This document shows positions 61,001 to 64,000 of a stretch of 64,000 nt of DNA, piece by piece (position 1 is the stretch's first letter; each line of letters opens with the position of its first letter). A program made the position numbers and the translations under genes. Origin of the DNA: Rhopalosiphum padi. Lineage: Eukaryota > Arthropoda > Insecta > Hemiptera > Aphididae. The notes below the pieces were generated by a model. The model did not search any database, was not told where the DNA came from, and saw nothing but the letters and a program-made list of their open reading frames with translations. The stretch spans positions 92,013,714 to 92,077,713 of the forward strand of contig NC_083598.1 in NCBI RefSeq assembly GCF_020882245.1, in the 5' to 3' direction.

Positions 61001-64000
61001 CTAAAATTGATTTTTTTTGGGACCAGACGTGACATACTCGAAATGCATTCCGGTCCATTCCAAGCACTGATTTTAATGTCGATGAAAAATATTCAAAACC
61101 AAAATGGAGTTCAAATTATAATTAATTAAGTGATTATGGTCGAACTGATTTTGTTTGCCAAATAATTTTCAAAGATTGTAAATGTATAAAAACATACGCA
61201 AAAAAATGAAAAATTTTGATTCAAATATGTGTTAAATCTCGATAAAATATTTTTAAAAATGTAGTATGTTAGTCTATTAGTAATTTTTAGTATGTTAATC
61301 ATGTCAGTGAACCCAATTTATAAAAAGTAAATTTAAAACATTAGAGTAAGTCATTTAATATTTTGTGCAAATTTACTTACAGTGTAAGTATTGACTATCA
61401 GTAGATTGTTGACTCATTAAACTGACTAAAACTGTAATAACTTCATTGTGTAATCCTCTTTCAACTGCTAAAAATCTTAACACGTTGCATAAACGACTTT
61501 GACCAACTATATTGACACATAAAACTTCATCATAATGATTGTTCTCCGATAATAAACGCCTATATCATAAAAATAATGTATTAAAAATAAGTTTCAAGAT
61601 AATTAAATCTGTATGTCTATTTACAAAAATTTAGCTTCAAGTCTTGTTTTTTCGCGGCTGGTAGCACGTAATAATTGCTCTGTATAGCTCATTACAGCTA
61701 AATTTGAAATATGTAACCTTTCTAAAGCAGTGAGATCTCTTGGATGTGCTTGTTCTAAAAGTGTACTGACAAAAAGAACAACTTTGTCTGTATTTCCAGA
61801 AGAAGCTAATCTAAGAACACGTTTTAATGGATTTGTCTGTAATATAAATGAATAGATTATATATACATTTTTCAAACAGAAAAAAAATTGAATCATAATT
61901 ATGTATAACTAGTCTAGTTTATCAGTACTCAACAGTCGCTAAAATATATAAAAAAAAAAAGTGATCAGAAAATTATATTTTTTTTAATATAATAAAGTTT
62001 ATAGACCACTGAATTGTTCAAGTCTTAATGGCTTCCGAGTATCAAGATGAACTAGACAAGTTATAAACAAGTATAAAATAATAACTATACTCTATTCAAA
62101 ATAATAGTTCACCTAGTAGCAAATAAAACTAGTAGTTAGCATGTACTCATCCCACCATGAATAATAATTGTTACTATGTGCTGCTGACAACTCTTACAAT
62201 GTTGACAACTTTAACACCATCAATGAGTAACTAATCATAAAGTAGCTTGCCAACGCCAAGGAATTAATAATTTATTTACCTTTGATAATCGATAAAGTAA
62301 AGTAGCTTCTTCAAATTTCCTAGCACTAAGCTGTTGATCAGCAGCTCTTTCCAATATAGGTCGGATATCAACATCAAATGCTTCTGACAAATTATTTGCA
62401 TGATCTAATGCACCAGCCATAATATTTTTAAATATTATCTCTTCTGGTTTAATACTAAAACAAAATTGAATATAAATACACAAATTATTATTAAGAATTA
62501 TAATATTATATTCAATTATAAAAAGATTATTTGCCATTTTTACCTTAAATTCAAAATATATAATGTACAATTAGTAACAATTGCACATAATTCAGATACA
62601 GTATTATCTTTTCGAGTATGTTGTCGATCACACCTTTTTTTTTTATTAGTTGTGGAACGATTTTTATTTTTAGGAGATATACTTTGAGAAACATCTAAAC
62701 TTTCTTTTGTCTAAAAACACAAATAAATATTAATTCTAAAAACAATATAATAATTTATGTAATTATTACTTTTCGTCCTGATACTCTAAACATATCCAAA
62801 ATTATTTCTCCATTGTTAAAATTAAAAGTACCTAACTGGCTTTTTTCTTTGTCATCTTCCTACAAAATAATTTCAATGATACAATTTGTACAAAATTATT
62901 AATGCAAAATGTTTAAAAACAAATTACCATATCACTTTTAAGTTGGCAAAGATTAGAAGAGAAAACACTCAACTTAGTACCACCATTTTCAGAAGTAAAT
63001 ATAAACTGATCAGTATATAAAAACTTCTCAATATCTCCTCCTTTAAATAACTTATACACCAAAGGTTGATTAGAATTAAATCCAGAAGCATGTACCTATA
63101 AATATGAAAATTTATGGGAGTAACAAAAAAATAACATATTTAATTGAATTGTTAAAGAAAACTACATTTTACTTAATTATTATAATTGTTTTTAATATAG
63201 ATTATTATCTTTTATAAAACATTACATTTATTAGCTTACCAAAATATGATTAGAACAAAGGCTCACAATAGTTTGTTTACCACAATGACTTTGCACATTA
63301 GATTTCATGTCAACCACACTAGTAATAGGTTCAGGTGATGGGCCAGTACTAGGACAAGAACACCCAGAAGTAATTGTATCAGATGAAAAACTTCGTTTTG
63401 GATGTTTTACTTCATTTGGCACTAAAAAAATTACAAAATATATTATAACTACACTTAGTGATAAAAATGTTAACTAAGAATAAATATACAATAAATACCA
63501 CTTTGAACACAATTAATCACGGATTTTTGTTTTTTTGGTGCGGATAATTTTTCTATAAATAGTTGTCGTAATCCCAATAATCTAGCTCTTGTAGAAGGAA
63601 AATTTGATATAACAGGTACAATGGTATCAATATTCAGTGCATTAGTTGGCCTTTATTGTATTATAAATGTATTACAACAAATTAATTAAATCAAACTATA
63701 ATTAACTAATAAGTCATACTTGGTTGTTTTATCATGTACACTATGTGGTTTGGGATTTAGCCAACAGTATCCAACGTCTAAACTTTCAAGCAATAATTTC
63801 CAACGATCTCCATTACTACAGATTATCTAAGAACAACATTACAATAACAATAAAAATGATGCGAGTAAAATTTAAAATGTAATAAGTAATATACTAAACT
63901 TACAATCAACCAAACTGTATTAGAACATGATTCATTTAATATTTCTAAAGTTTTTATAGAACATTTTACACAAGTAGATCCAAGGCAAGCTCCAGTACGG
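55010..64000 (-). CDS. Large RCC1-repeat protein with helical-repeat segments and C-terminal CGH/CPxC motif (partial, 5' end outside)
   Basis: Twenty-five exons: 64000-63904 (partial), 63826-63720, 63650-63499, 63421-63240, 63095-62928, 62859-62770, 62710-62544, 62454-62280, 61836-61625, 61559-61381, 59765-59632, 59565-59458, 58684-58316, 58262-58011, 57952-57764, 57493-57374, 57303-57202, 57136-56867, 56791-56603, 56520-56365, 56308-55943, 55836-55730, 55652-55513, 55456-55290, 55228-55010. They join in phase to 1,471 residues plus stop. The 56-bp intron 55512-55457 has a non-consensus GTTTGT donor. The middle carries RCC1-type blades (HKLYTWGHSSYGCLG, VYSWGSNHYGQLGTG, KLWTWGWGVYGQLGHG, KVFTFGSGSFGQLGNG, LYTWGLNLDGQLG, KLWGWGSNHEGQ). 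Segments before and after look all-helical. The tail has CGHRYF and CPNC, a zinc-binding pattern like the C-terminal RING-like ends of HOPS/CORVET subunits. I do not recognise the protein; a claret/GLO-4-like role in lysosome-related organelles is only a hypothesis. Confidence 0.88.
58847..59392. mobile_element. Possible mariner-like element in an intron of the RCC1-type gene
   Basis: The reverse complement of the right end reads CAGGGTATTCCAAAAAAAAC then GCTTTTTTTAAA, next to a TA at 59393-59394. The left end reads CAGTGTCCTAAAAAGATC then GCTTTTTTAAAA, next to TG instead of TA. CAGGGTNTTCC ends are typical of Tc1/mariner elements. The 546-bp interior has short interrupted open stretches on the minus strand but no recognisable DDE motif. 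Confidence 0.55.
60150..60700 (-). pseudogene. Decayed hAT transposase C-terminal fragment
   Basis: On the minus strand, 60432-60241 encodes KLKPLFQAMAAIPISISECE followed by QNFSSLNKIISPLRTSLSIQ. This matches the hATC pattern of transposases related to KIAA1586/SCAND-type proteins. After a frameshift near 60250 the next frame continues VGPPL, a TAA, then KPQKYVKSCLLKGRHSADD, the usual end of these proteins. Stretches to the right (60440-60700) contain further interrupted pieces (NLIDCIENLNLKCWPRSNDD). It lies in the 1.6-kb intron 61380-59766 on the same strand as the host gene. It cannot make a transposase. Confidence 0.8.

Noticed and set aside
1..64000. tRNA, rRNA, CRISPR, operons or bacterial endosymbiont DNA
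   Set aside because: No clover-leaf boxes, conserved rRNA blocks, regularly spaced repeats or prokaryotic gene packing were seen; all supported genes have animal introns.

Overview
The window looks like nuclear DNA from an aphid or close relative (Hemiptera: Sternorrhyncha). It is very AT-rich, full of TAGGTA/ACCTA-type words and poly-A/T runs, and its genes are split into short GT-AG exons. The proteins are clearly animal (DIPP Nudix hydrolase, ESF1, TMA7, GRIP, a DEG/ENaC channel). Species is inferred from composition only. All gene models were built by hand from splice signals and preserved reading phase, without transcript data.

Layout. 2-76 (+) is probably the last codons of a gene entering from the left. 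719-8258 (-) is a complete diphosphoinositol-polyphosphate phosphohydrolase gene (4 coding exons, 152 aa) with a GC/CpG-rich island upstream at about 8.8-9.65 kb. 9.7-20 kb is gene-free and holds transposon relics and a GT/GC microsatellite. 20161-23946 (-) is ESF1 (7 exons, 631 aa) and 25727-25921 (-) is TMA7 (64 aa). 26-32 kb is intergenic with hAT-type insertions. 32042-45617 (-) is a GRIP multi-PDZ scaffold (13 exons, 785 aa) with six PDZ domains. 48232-54730 (+) is a complete DEG/ENaC (pickpocket-type) channel (10 exons, 528 aa). From 55010 to the right edge (-) runs the C-terminal 1,471 residues of a large protein I could not name, with an RCC1-type propeller, probable helical-repeat segments and a C-terminal CGH...CPxC motif.

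The genes do not form an operon-like system. Two are housekeeping genes of ribosome biogenesis and translation (ESF1, TMA7). GRIP and the channel lie head-to-head, about 2.6 kb between start codons. The channel and the RCC1-type gene are tail-to-tail with stop codons 280 bp apart, so their 3' UTRs probably overlap.

Mobile DNA is the most striking layer. Nine short elements have inverted termini (mostly CAG-type) and 8-bp flanking duplications as in hAT transposons. There are also two decayed hAT transposase tails, two related TTAA-flanked piggyBac-like MITEs inside introns, two related fold-back elements ending in TGTCCCG, a mariner-like element and a longer dispersed repeat family. No tRNA, rRNA, CRISPR or bacterial feature was seen.
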